Below, in pieces: positions 46,922-59,596 of a DNA stretch of 64,000 bases. Within the stretch, counting starts at the first letter, position 1, and each line of letters starts with the position of its first letter. Both the position numbers and the translations under genes were made by a program. The notes under the pieces are model-generated. The model saw nothing but the letters and a program-made list of their open reading frames with translations, made no database searches and had not been told where the DNA came from. Source of the stretch: Adineta ricciae (lineage: Eukaryota > Rotifera > Eurotatoria > Adinetida > Adinetidae); NCBI GenBank assembly GCA_905250025.1, contig CAJNOJ010000019.1, forward strand, positions 62,001 through 126,000, written 5' to 3'.

Positions 46922-49331
46922 ATGTCTTCTGTTAATTATGGCAATGATGGTGTACCTTCGGCGGGCGATATCACTAATGCTCCAGGCTCAATTATTCAAC
47001 ATCCGTATCTCAACCAAAATACCAACGCAGCCTACGCTGCAGCGGCTGTGGCGGTTGCCGCTGCTTCATCGGCCTCAAGCACATCTGGTGTGGGTCAATA
47101 TCAACATTATTACGGTCATACATTGCCCCCACAACAGCTTCTTCATGTGCAACAAACGGCAGGGTTCTACCCAACGACAACAGGTTTAAATCATCATCCA
47201 CACCACGCCGACTTCAACACATCGTCACCGTCAGTTGCATCATCATCCAGTTCAATTGAATCCTCGCGTAAAACGGCACATCGAAAACGAAGTGCTACTG
47301 GCTCGGAAAAATTACCTGGAGGCACAGCAGCAAACAAAGCTGTTGGAAAGCGTAAAATGGTGAGTGTTGGTATTGGTAACATTTCCTCCTATAAGTGTTT
47401 CCTTCTAGACCAACGATGATGATCTTGATGAAGATGACGATGATGACGACGAAGAAAACAAATGCTATTTACGTGGTGCTTCGATGCCAAATGTGATGAT
47501 GTCGAACAATCATCCACATGGTGGAGGAGGAGCAGGCGGCGACGAAGATAAAGAAAAACAAGCACGTGAAAATCATTGTGAAATCGAACGGCGTCGCCGT
47601 ATAAAGATGGCCACATATTTCGCCGAATTGTGTGACATGGTTCCTGCATGTTCCAATCTAGCACGTAAACCCGATAAATTAACGATCTTACGCATGGCCG
47701 CACAGTTTATGAAAACGTTGCGTACAAATAACAATTCGTTGTCATTGAATCCATCTCAAGTACCGCAACAGCAGCAGCTTGATCTGCATAAACCATCATT
47801 TTTAAATGATCAGGAATTGAAATACCTCATGGTCGAGTCGTGTGATGCATTTCTATTCGCATTAAATTGTGACAATCTACGAATTATCTATATAAGTGAT
47901 GCAATACAACATATACTTTCGTACACATGTCAAGATTGGTATTCACGCTATTTCTATGGTAAAAGACGAACGAAAAGCACTTTGTTTCGAATTTGTCGAA
48001 CGAATTATTCTGTTTAGATTTCGTACATCCTGACGATGTGGAAAAGGTTCGCGAGCAATTGAATTTACAGCCGCAAGATGGAAGCCCAAATGGAAGCGGC
48101 AGTGGAAGAGTTTTAGATCTGAAAACTGGCACAGTTAAAAAGGAAGGGCATGCTACAGGTGCTCGATTAGGTAAATTTATCTTGCTCATCAATAGAGAGA
48201 GAGAGGGAAGATCTTTCTAGCAAGTGTAGACTTGATTCAATGCTCAGAAGATATTCTCTTTAAAAATGATTCGCTATATGGAAAGCTTTTCTTCTTATTT
48301 TAGTTAGTTCAAAACGCTCGTTTATCTGTCGTTTACGCGTCGGATCGACCAATCCACTTGATCATTCACATCAAAATCCATTTGTTAACCCATGTGTTCT
48401 ACGTCGTCGTCATCGTACATCGTTGGGCCCATCGATTGACAATCATTTGTATGAAGTCGTACATATCAGCGGTTATATTCGTAATTTAAATACACATCAT
48501 CATCCGTCATCGCACCATGATAATCCATCGTCATCATCGAATTCCAATGGTCAGATGGCATTCATTGCCATTGCACGTATACAAAATTCCTGTGCACCCA
48601 ATGTTAATGATCTAACCAATAGTTCAATTTCATCAATCAATTCCATTACAACTGAATTCACCTGTCGTTGCCACAGCGAGACAGGTGAAATTCTATTCAT
48701 TGACCAACGTTGTGCACCAATAATTGGCTACAAAACACATGAATTATTACATAAGATTATCTACGATCAAATCCATCCCGACGATCAAATTAAATTTCAA
48801 GAGCTTTATAAACGAACAGTGACACAAAAAAATCTGTCAAACACCTCATCAAACTTGACAAACATTATCGTACGTTTTCGTACAAATAACGACAACGATT
48901 ATGTGTCATTGAAAACATCAACGTATGCATTTTGCAATCCATGTACAGAAGAAATCGAGTTCATTATCGTGACATTTTTGTCAAGCCAGCCAACGAACAA
49001 GACATCCGTGATCGCCAATGCGAATGATTATAACCGGCAAGCATATGAAACATATGCAAGAAATACCGGTGCAATTGTGTCGAATCCGATTGCACACTAT
49101 CCAACACAATCACCGGCATCTTACAACAATCAAGAGGGACAAGAATATTCGACAGGTAATGGAAATAATGATGGAAGAACTTATGCAAGCAATAATGGCG
49201 GTTCAACATGGGCTTCAGCGAATGATAATTGGACCACTGGCAATCCGCCGGCCGCACCGCCAACAACCACAAATGCTGATTATGGCGATGCAGCAGCAAC
49301 AATAGCACTCTATCATCAATATCATCAATAG
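46922..49331 (+). CDS. ARNT: ARNT-type bHLH-PAS transcription factor
   Basis: Four exons, 46922-47359, 47409-47958, 48018-48170 and 48304-49331 (722 residues). The N-terminus is low-complexity (poly-Ala, Ser, His) and then very acidic (about 149-163). The bHLH (198-251) has the ARNT basic region [16 protein letters not shown] and helix 2 [25 protein letters not shown] (from about 272: [44 protein letters not shown]) and PAS-B ([29 protein letters not shown]) follow; the tail is Asn/Thr-rich. ARNT (tango) is the general partner of AhR, HIF, SIM and trachealess. Residues match ARNT better than BMAL. AATAAA at 49814-49819. Confidence 0.95.
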
Positions 49332-50094
49332 ATTCCGTGTGTCGTTTTGTCTTACAACAACGAAGAAAAGTTCTTTTTTTTTCTTTGTCTCTTTACTTCT
49401 ATTGTACATTTACTATTCAGATAGTGTTCGTTTCTTCTTCGTCTTCTTCTCTTGTTCTCTATTTTTCTTTGTCTCGCTTAGATTCGAATCTCTCTATCTA
49501 TTATATTTCCTTTTACTGTCTCTTGTGCATATTACTTGCCGCATCGCGACAAAATCATTCTTTATTTACACACTGCAATAATCTCTTCTTTTACATGCTT
49601 TACAACTTTTGTCTGGATTTTATATTTCGTCAATGAAAACCAAAAAAGTCAGTAGCTTTGTCAGTCATCGAAAAATCAAACTAGAGAACGATTTTGTTTG
49701 TTTGTTGTTGTTTCTGTTGTTTTTATTGTTGTCATTTTAGTAGATGTGGTTTCTTTCTTTCTTTCTTTGTTTTTTTTGTATAAACATACATACATCTGTA
49801 TATTCAATCAAATAATAAATCACGAATGAAACAAAAAAAGAAACAATTTATGCGCATCCTGTTACGAAATCGGCAAGGTCTATTTTACTTCCTTTATTGT
49901 GTTTACTGAGTCGTCCTATTCAATGTGCAGCATTCAAACAGACGCGAACGACCAATAGTAAAAAGTCGTATGATAAGTCATGCATTACATTCAATATACA
50001 CTTTCATTCAATGTGTAGGTGCGTATGTTACATAATTGTTTGCAAAAAAGCAATAAAATCCTCAAGTTTTGAAGAGATTTTAGAATGATTTTCC
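49332..50094. other. 3' UTR and spacer
   Basis: 3' UTR of ARNT, T-rich with runs of TTTC, then the upstream region of the next gene. Open frames here are low complexity and not supported. Confidence 0.5.
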
Positions 50095-51459
50095 ATGCAT
50101 CGACGTATTCATTATTATTTAACTCCATTTCGTAATACACGATTCTGTTCTCTTCTGCTATGTTGGCTATTCGCTTTCGTATATTATCTGAATCCTCTTG
50201 CATACTTCGCCGCACCACTTCCATCGCCAATAACGAGTCGGTTACATCCAGACTTACCGTTAACATTTGATCTTCGCTCGTATGCTGTCTGTCATCCCGA
50301 AGAATTCTATTTAAACAATATCACTTCAATCTATCATCAGTCTTTCAAGCACGACGCATGCTTTTTGATTGAAGATCTCGATGGAGGACCGTGGTGGTCT
50401 TATGTATCCCATGAATTCGCCGAGATCTTGACCGCCTTGAAACAAATTGGAACACGATCGAATGTAAAATACCGAACATTTACACAACCTACTGATTTTA
50501 AGAGCAAAATTAATCTTAGTAAATATATTCTAAATGCATGTGATTTCGATGAACAATCCTACAAACAAAATCCCGTCCCGATCGTTATTCTCATCTGGGA
50601 TGTTAATCTAGTTCTATGGCATGAAGTTTCCGAGTATTGGAAACCCGTTTTCGACAACTTCAAAGTTCGTTTGGTAGCGTTTATTGATGATTTGCATTAT
50701 ACAGACAAACGTTATTATCGCAGCCGACAGTATTTGTTCGAATCATTCGCATCCGAAATCTTTTCGACTTATGCTTATCTCTTCCATAATTATTACTCGA
50801 ACATATCACAGAATCGTATTACTTGGTTACCACACGCAGCATCTCGGTTATCCTATCATTCTATAAATCACACAGCAGCGAATGTTTTGTTTGTCTCAGG
50901 TGCAAACGTGTACGAATGGTATCCGTGTCGCGCACGTGCATTCGCTCTTTGCTTTAACAAACTAAAGCATCTAGTTCGATGTTTGAGACATCCGGGTTAT
51001 AGTGTAAACATGAAGCGTAACAGTGCTTATCATTATGGAGGACAACCGTATTTTTCCTACATGCAACAATATGTTTTTGGTTTCGGCACATGTCAGTCAG
51101 TTAACTATGCAATAGCGAAACTGTTTGAATTACCAGCAAATGGTTTAGCACTTGTCACAACGGATGATTTAGTTCCAATCTTGGAACGACTTCATCTCTA
51201 TCATAATGAGCATTTCTTAACAGTAGACTGTACGTCGCTGGATATATTAAAAAATGAAATCGAACGTTTGCAAAATCTCTCGAACGTTAATGTTGAAAAG
51301 ATTAGAAAGCAAGGTCAAAATGTTATCTACGAACGACATATGACGGAACATCGAGCGCAATTGTTACATGTTCGTTTATTGGCACAAGCATTAATATTGA
51401 TCTCATCGTCTGATCAAGAACGACTACGATGGGATCGATGGGGTCGAGATTGCCGTTAG
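50095..51459 (+). CDS. Type II membrane protein, putative glycosyltransferase
   Basis: An intronless gene of 454 residues. An N-terminal cytoplasmic stretch with Arg residues, a TM segment (about 17-33) and a long lumenal part indicate a type II Golgi protein. The lumenal part contains FLIEDLDGGPWW, VRLVAFIDDLHY and a C-terminal region with helices and SDQERLRWDRWG; the pattern suggests a GT-B-like or CgeB-like glycosyltransferase fold, but I cannot name a family and no catalytic residue is certain. Several N-glycosylation sequons (such as NIS, NHT) are present. The lack of introns may point to horizontal or retro-origin. AATAAA at 51515-51520. Confidence 0.65.
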   Translation: MHRRIHYYLTPFRNTRFCSLLLCWLFAFVYYLNPLAYFAAPLPSPITSRLHPDLPLTFDLRSYAVCHPEEFYLNNITSIYHQSFKHDACFLIEDLDGGPWWSYVSHEFAEILTALKQIGTRSNVKYRTFTQPTDFKSKINLSKYILNACDFDEQSYKQNPVPIVILIWDVNLVLWHEVSEYWKPVFDNFKVRLVAFIDDLHYTDKRYYRSRQYLFESFASEIFSTYAYLFHNYYSNISQNRITWLPHAASRLSYHSINHTAANVLFVSGANVYEWYPCRARAFALCFNKLKHLVRCLRHPGYSVNMKRNSAYHYGGQPYFSYMQQYVFGFGTCQSVNYAIAKLFELPANGLALVTTDDLVPILERLHLYHNEHFLTVDCTSLDILKNEIERLQNLSNVNVEKIRKQGQNVIYERHMTEHRAQLLHVRLLAQALILISSSDQERLRWDRWGRDCR

Positions 51460-52047
51460 GAATTCAGTTGTTTTTTTCGATTAGTCGTTCTCTTTTGTCT
51501 ATTCCTAGAATCAAAATAAATCTTATTTTGCATCCCGTATTTCCAGGGTAAATGCTTCTCTCACGCATTTAAAAATCACTCTCTTTCAAATGTAAAAAGG
51601 ATTTTGTCCACAAACATAAAATGTCTTGCTTTCAAAGCAATAGTACAATGTCAATAGGCAGCGTTGAAGTACTTTTGAAGAAAAAAAAACAGTTCGAAAG
51701 TTTAGTTCTTCTGTAAAATTGCGACATCTATGACACCTGAAGGCCCAAGTTATAGTTAACATAAGTAGCTAATCAGTTTGTTTTTACGCGACATACTAGG
51801 CAAATCAAATGATTTATCGATAATAAAGTGTATTATTAATAGTTAACCTTATATTTGCCTTTCTTATGTACTCAATAGAGAAAAGTTCGAGTTTAGTTTA
51901 ATTTAATGATACCATCATATTCGATTCGTACGCCTCGCACACAATTGCCATGAGGGTGAAAAGATCGGGCGCTCTCAAAGGGCATTTGTACCTACAAAAA
52001 GTTTCGTTTCGTGATGTGAAACAGTGAGTTATATTGTAGACTAAATT
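51460..52047. other. Intergenic spacer
   Basis: 3' flank of the putative glycosyltransferase and promoter of adenylate kinase. No gene seen. Confidence 0.5.
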
Positions 52048-53196
<1,149 letters not shown>

Positions 53197-54050
53197 AGTG
53201 GCAATGCAAAGCAAATTTTCCATTATTAAAATTAGATTAGTTCCTATATCTATCATATCCTTGTCCTCGCTTTTCACCTGTTTAATTTGTGCAGCATTGA
53301 AGCGACTTTTTTTTGGTGATGTTATAACTTTCTTTCAACAAGAAGAAAAAAAAAACTTCCTGCAGGTTGTGATGTTCTATCTGTTGACATATACCGATGG
53401 ATAGAATTAAACTTGTTATTATTTTAGTGTTCGTTTTTTTCTAGATTGAATAGAAAATATACAATCTTTTTAGTACAACAAATACGTCCAGAGTAACTTT
53501 TGTCTCATCAAGGTGACCTTGTTATCTATTCAAGGATAACCTCGACGTTGTGTTTAGTCAATAGAGATTAAAACTAAGATACGCGATGTTGGTCTAAGGA
53601 GTCGCAATTTCGATGTCTTGAAATTCAATTGTTGATGAAAATATTCATATGAAAAGCATTGTCCTTTGTTCTCGATAATCGAGAGCATATGCTGATTCAG
53701 AATGAAAATGTAATAATAAATCAATATCGTACAGTAGTAGAAGAAACAATGAGTCGGGTATTCTGTGATATTTCCACGGTAATGAGTTTATCTACTGGAA
53801 ATACCATTATCGAGCTGATTTCTTTTCTCTTTGTACCGTGAAAAGCATAATCGACTCTGTCCGCATGAGGCGCATCATCTTACTTCTCACACGGGATCCA
53901 TCTAGAAACAAATATACTGATCGGAATATTGTCAGTCGTTGTATTGGAAGAAGAACGTGATTTTTGTGCCAAACAAAGTATCTAGAGATCCATTAATATT
54001 CTTTGCCAGTCAAACCAATTTGATTGTATCCAGTTTCAATATTTACTCTG
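53197..54050. other. Intergenic spacer
   Basis: 3' UTR of adenylate kinase and upstream region of the fucosyltransferase-like gene. A short open frame at 53659-53841 (+) is not supported. Confidence 0.5.
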
Positions 54051-55052
54051 ATGTACACCTCACGATTAGTTAAGTTTGTTCTTTTATTATTTATCTTTCT
54101 TCTTTCGTTAATTACATACAATCAGTACTCAAGATATTCATTAACGTCGATCCAACCAATATCCTCCTGTTCGTTTAATGACATCGCTGCTTGTCAAATG
54201 AATAGTAATCGAAATCGTACATTTTTGTACATTAGTTGGAATCGAGCAGGGTTCTGCAGTGAATTCAATCAGCTTCTGTTAGCATTCGCATATAGTATCT
54301 TCACCAAACGATATTTTCTCATTGACAGTCGTCTTTGGAATTACGGTCGTCTATCGGACTATTTCGATATACCATTCAACAACAATTATCCTTCTATAAA
54401 TCGGACATTCCTTTCGGATAATAGTCGTATTAATGATCAAATTGCTCATTTAAAGACTACACGAATTGGTACACAAGTGCGTAGATTCTGGATTGCAACA
54501 CAACCGGTTCATTCAATAATGTTGAAACGTCCAGCGGCACATTATCTGTGGAGAACAATGTCCAATGAAACGAGGAAATTTATTGAAAGATATCGCGTAG
54601 GAAATATTTCGAACTCCATTGGAATTCATATCCGAAAGGGAGACAAGATAGGCAAAGAAGCTCGAGAAATACCATTGAAGAAGTATATCAAATCAATCGA
54701 GCGATTATTCAAAAAAGATCGTCGACTTCAACAGATCTTTGTTGCATCTGACGATCGTACAGTTATCAATAAATTGCGTCGATTAAAACCGATCTGGCAT
54801 TTTGTTAGCATTCATGACAATAACAACGACACAAGTAATAGAACTGGTCATTTTCAATTCACTTTCAATCTTTTGCCAAGAAAACAAAAACTAATCGAAA
54901 CACGTTTGTTATTGACTGAATTACAAATGTTAATTGATTCGAAATTTGTCGTTTGTGGAATGTCATCGAATGTTTGTCGTCTGATACAAACATTACGATA
55001 TCAGCATCCATCGACAGTTATCTCATTAGATCACTCATGGCGTGCCACATAG
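54051..55052 (+). CDS. FUT8-like fucosyltransferase
   Basis: A single exon of 333 residues starting at the first ATG (54051), with a signal-anchor TM at about 7-23 (type II, Golgi). Features shared with GT23 alpha-1,6-fucosyltransferases: IHIRKGDKIGKEA (from about 192, the GDP-binding motif), IFVASDDRTVI, and FVVCGMSSNVCRL near the C-terminus, corresponding to FLVCTFSSQVCRV in FUT8. It is shorter than FUT8 (about 575 residues), missing the coiled-coil stem and the SH3-like domain. Probable role: adding fucose to N-glycans or similar acceptors; the acceptor is uncertain. The gene is intronless, unlike its neighbours. Confidence 0.8.
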   Translation: MYTSRLVKFVLLLFIFLLSLITYNQYSRYSLTSIQPISSCSFNDIAACQMNSNRNRTFLYISWNRAGFCSEFNQLLLAFAYSIFTKRYFLIDSRLWNYGRLSDYFDIPFNNNYPSINRTFLSDNSRINDQIAHLKTTRIGTQVRRFWIATQPVHSIMLKRPAAHYLWRTMSNETRKFIERYRVGNISNSIGIHIRKGDKIGKEAREIPLKKYIKSIERLFKKDRRLQQIFVASDDRTVINKLRRLKPIWHFVSIHDNNNDTSNRTGHFQFTFNLLPRKQKLIETRLLLTELQMLIDSKFVVCGMSSNVCRLIQTLRYQHPSTVISLDHSWRAT

Positions 55053-56166
55053 ATGTTTCCCAAATGTTTTGCTTAATTTTTATCGATAAAGCACAAAATG
55101 CAAAGTCATTGCTGCTATCTTATACCAGATAACAGCGTCTTTCACCTATCTCAGTCGTACTTTTATCGTTTGCGTCCTATTCGGTTTGATATGAGTAAAA
55201 TCGAAGGTTTTCACTTAATTGTTGACAATATCCTTTGCCGATTATTGAATGTCTAATAGCATTTACATCATATAAGAATTGCATCGTTGGTTTCATGGTA
55301 CCCTCGCCGAAATCATCAATATCGAGTGTAATTACTTGAACAACAAACACGTCGTACGATTAGCGCTTTAGAAAAATTAATTGCTCAACTTAATAATACT
55401 TATCTATCTATTTTGTCAATGAATATTTCAAACAAGAAGGCTGCCCATGTTGTTACCAAATGCGACGGCGAAAAACAAAACTTGTTGTCGACTCCTAAAA
55501 AATACAGATGCCTGACAAGAACCACGGTAACAGTTTTGCAACTGAAACCGATCACAGGATAATGCAGGAACATGACATAGTGGATTCAATCTTCATCATG
55601 GTGAACAGTAGAACGTAGTTAGGAGAAGACAACGATTCATTTCACACTAAACTCTCACTATTTTGCTATTTTAACCCTCGAGATCAATGAAGATTTTAGT
55701 AAAACTCTTTTCTCTTTGATTTAAATCAGTTTAGTTTGTTCGTGTACATGTCATTGTTCTAATATGATATCGAAAGTTCACAACGAAACATAAATAGATC
55801 AATTATAGGTGGGTCACCGATGGAACAATTGTTCCTATCCGCCTGAAAAACTTCTTGGCGGTAATTTTATGAAACTTCCATTTCTTGGAGTAAACGCATG
55901 GAAATAGCAACGTTTTCTGTGACAAGGTTAAAAAACAGTGTGAAAGTGTAACTCTACTAAACAGGATAAAAACCTGTGAAATGCTCATTTTTTTTCTCCT
56001 GAGAATACCATTTCATGACATCTATCGCGCTGGAATATAACTTGAACATTGCTGTATGCCAATATCTGAAACACACTTGTGCCGTTTTGCTTCTTTACAT
56101 CATTTCCATTAAAATTTGAGAGCCTACATCGTTAACCATCTGTTCATTTTTCTTTCTTGCTTCAAT
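55053..56166. other. Intergenic spacer, 1.1 kb
   Basis: 3' flank of the fucosyltransferase-like gene and promoter of TMX1. Open frames are short; no gene supported. Confidence 0.5.
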
Positions 56167-57384
56167 ATGTTCATTCCGACTCTTGTGGTTCTCTTGCTGT
56201 TTTGTCCTTGCCTTAATTCTGCTGAACCTATTGAGCTAACGGACAAAACATGGAAAAAGATGCTCAGTGGACACTGGATGGTTGAATTGTAATTACCAAC
56301 TTAATATCCGTCACTATGTTCATCGATTTCGGTTTTTTAGCTATGCACCATGGTGTTCCGCTTGTCAAAAGTTTCAGCCGGTATGGAATGACTTCTCAAC
56401 TGCAACCTCGTCTCAAGATCTTAACGTAGCTTCGGTTAATATAGAGCAGTACTCTATACTCTCCAGTCGCTTTCGCATAGCTCAACTACCTACTGTTTTC
56501 TAGTAAGTCTATCTGCTGTATAGCAAAGTCTCAGAAACGTATCTCTCTCGAACTAGAGTTAGGAGTTAGATGTTTGTAATCATGCTGTCTGCTTTTATAC
56601 AAATATTTGAAAAGGTAAAGTGTGTATAGGGGTTTCTTTTCATGTAGTAATCATAATTCATGTGAAAATAATCACTAACTAAGAGTCATGAGCATGTTCT
56701 GTCTTATTACAACTAGTTTTAATATAATCGTAGTGTTCGCAATGGCGTTTTCCGTAAATACGAGGGTGAGCGTTCACTAAAAGCGTTGAAAGCTTATATC
56801 AACAATGAAGAATGGCAAAATACAGAACCAATTCCATCTTATCTTGCACCAAATGGCTTCTGGTAAATACCAAATTTCTTCTCAATTTTGTTCTTCATTG
56901 CTTCAGTATTTGCAAGGATGTCTTTTACCGCATCATCCGCCAATGTGCCTGAACTTGTTAAGGTTTGTTCGGTAAAATTTCCAACTTTACTCTCAACGAT
57001 TTCTTCTAGGATTTTTTTACATCATTACAAGACGAATACGGTTTACCAAAGTGGGTTGTTTATCCACTTACTTGTTTAGCAGTCGTTTTCGTTGGTGCTG
57101 GTTTAGGAACTGTATGATTGTTTCGTTTCATTTCCCGCGTATTAATGTTCTTTCTTCGTAGGGTATCGTATCTTTCCTCAACACACTTTCAGTGATTGTT
57201 TCGAAAATTTTCAAAAAGAAATCAACAACACCGGTATGAGAAGATTCTGTTCGAAATCGAAATCCGTTTCTAACACATTATTTAGAATGAGAAAACAACG
57301 GACACATCGTTGTCCGAAGCTGATCATACCGATGATATTGAAAACAAAGATCAAACGATTCGACAGCGTCGATTAGAAACCTAA
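56167..57384 (+). CDS. TMX1: Thioredoxin-related transmembrane protein, TMX1-like
   Basis: Seven exons, 56167-56288, 56341-56502, 56734-56862, 56917-56962, 57010-57111, 57162-57233 and 57286-57384 (243 residues). A signal peptide (1-18) precedes a thioredoxin domain with active site WCSAC (Cys46, Cys49; TMX1 of vertebrates has CPAC), and the cis-Pro site QLPTVFYVRNG. A TM segment (about 170-195) follows and then a short charged cytoplasmic tail. It should be an ER-membrane oxidoreductase. Exon 4 uses the second of two possible AGs, which keeps Trp in NGFWMSF as in TMX1. AATAAA at 57534-57539. Confidence 0.92.
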
Positions 57385-58152
57385 ACTTTGATTTAGAATT
57401 TTAAAAGAAAAACAGTCACTTTTACACTTTCTTTGTGTATATTGTAGATGACAAGCAATCGCCGAAAAAGACATTGTGCTATGCTTTTAGTTATTTGCTT
57501 TAATTGTTTATCATGACTTTCTCTTTCACTGAAATAAAACATTACTTTCGAGATAAAATATTTACTCTACGAAAGTTCTAAAACACGACATGCAATTGTT
57601 CGACGGTAATTGTATGGAATTTTAATCAGAGGCCATTGCTAGCATGAGTTTGATTTCAATGTCTAAAGTTTGCCGTGTCATACATGTAGTCATTTTCTCC
57701 TTACAGTCAACCCGAAAGGAATGTGAATTTCTTTTTATGAATGAAAATATTTTTGTTATTGTAAAGAAATGAAAAAGCAAAATTCAAGAATATTTTTGTT
57801 GTGTATTCTTCTAATGAAGAAAAAAAGCAATGCGAAAGAAAAACAGTTAAATAGGTAAGTGTAATTACTGTTAGTTTCTCTTGAGAATTTTCTTATACAT
57901 TCAATCCAATCAATCAATCAATCACTTAATCGGCTTCAGATGACGAAGACACTTTTTCTTTTCACTAACTGTATGTTTGAGTAACTATGCTTTATATGAC
58001 GTCTAACAATACAGAAAAAAAAAACTTTGCTCCTTTCTCCGTCTCGGTAACACGTTCGAGCTTTTTCGGCTGTAATTCTGTTCGAATATAGTCATCACTT
58101 CTATCCGTGGGTGTGGGTGTCTTACGATAACATTTTACTCCAAATAACACCT
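57385..58152. other. Intergenic spacer
   Basis: 3' UTR of TMX1 and upstream region of the disordered-protein gene. No gene seen. Confidence 0.5.
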
Positions 58153-59532
58153 ATGGCGAGAATTGGCTCATCGAAAAACAAAACAGGAATCTTTGCAGCT
58201 CCTGCGTTAGTAGAAAATCCAGTACCAGCACCAGTGAAAACAACACACAATCGTCCTAGTCGACCGGCGAAACTATTGTTAGCATTGTCCGAACAGAGAC
58301 ATCATCACACCGAACAATCACGCCTATCTAAACAAGAATTTATTCAACATTATGCCACAGATGAAAATCAAGATGCGACAACAAGCACACAGTCGGCGAG
58401 AAGTGTTTTACGCAATGGCTTTCGGCCGTCGCCCATACGCCGTCAGAAACAACGTGGTATTATAACAGTTTCACATCGAGATGTTTCTCAGGAGCTTTCT
58501 CCTCGACAAACATATACACAATCACCTGGTTCTGCTCGTTTGAAATCTGAAATCGAACATATTACTAGTAAAATTAAACTACACGAAGATTCCGCTCGAA
58601 CATCGCGCTTACAGCAGAACCGGGTATATAGAATTATGTTTAACTTTCTTTTCCTTTTTGAAGAAGAAACCATAGAAAGTATGAAAATGTAATTTAGATT
58701 AAGATTGGATAAATAGAAAAGACAATATTTGAAATTTTTGTATGAATTAAATCATTCGATCACTGCACTTTCCATTTAGGATGCAGCCGGCACACCATTT
58801 AGTGCGATATCCAGTTTTGTTTCTCGTGGACCTTCATCTGCATCTACAAGTTCTGTTCAACCGCATCAACAGTTTTCATCAACAACAAAAAATGGACCAA
58901 CAAACACGATGATCTCGATTCCAACTGTGAGTATTTCAATCAATAAACCTTCACAAGCAGCAACAACGATTTCTGATTCAATCCAGACTAACAATGAAGA
59001 CAACAATCGACCGTATGTAAATTATCATGTTGCACATGCTTACCAAATTCCTCAACAATCGACTATCGGCAGCGAAAGTGCTTTCCCGTCGACATCACTG
59101 TCAACCATCATTCAAAAACGTGCAACAAAGACGAACGCACGAAATTCAAAAGAAAAATACATTTCATGTCCATTCTACGTGATGCATCTGACCAATTTAA
59201 CATTGCAACAAGAGATCAATCAAAACGAAAACGAGAAAAAATCCTCGTCACCAACAGCATCAGCAACTCCAACACCACGGAAAGGAACGGCTACTACAAC
59301 ACGAATTGGTACATCTCTATCACGTCATACATCAAACCGAAGACAGGTTGCTAGTCCAATAACCATATTCAGTCGATCGACCATGGAAGATGATGACGAT
59401 GATGTAATCAATACTGCTCCGTATTACAACAGCAAACGTTTTTCCGCAAAAATGACTGCTTTCGAACACGAAAATTCTCATCTATTGAAAGATGTTCTTC
59501 GAACTACGGCATGGAATCATGTGCAAATGTAA
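58153..59532 (+). CDS. Disordered basic protein, unknown
   Basis: Two exons, 58153-58623 and 58780-59532 (407 residues), with a 156-nt phase-0 intron (GTATAT...TTTAG). Start at the ATG 58153 gives MARIGSSKNKTGIF. The sequence is rich in Ser, Thr, Gln, Asn, Arg and Lys with clusters such as RPSPIRRQKQR and TPRKGTATTTR, an acidic run (DDDDD) near 365, and a short C-terminal stretch EHENSHLLKDVLRTTAWNH.. that could form a helix. Only one possible coiled-coil (ARLKSEIEHITSKIKLHEDS) is visible. No family recognised. The long matched open frame across two exons supports a real gene. Confidence 0.65.
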
Positions 59533-59596
59533 GACCGTATGTTCTTTCGTTCTGAAAATTTTATTTTCATTATATAACAAATAGAATTATTTTATA

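Noticed and set aside
56907..56955. First possible acceptor of TMX1 exon 4 (TTGCTTCAG)
   Set aside because: It would turn the Trp codon into Cys and reach a stop after 15 codons; the AG ten bases later keeps the frame.
59166..59354. Open frame overlapping the disordered protein in another phase (DASDQFNIATRDQSKRKREK)
   Set aside because: The main frame has better composition, matches exon 1 in phase and runs to a natural stop; the overlap is probably a shadow.
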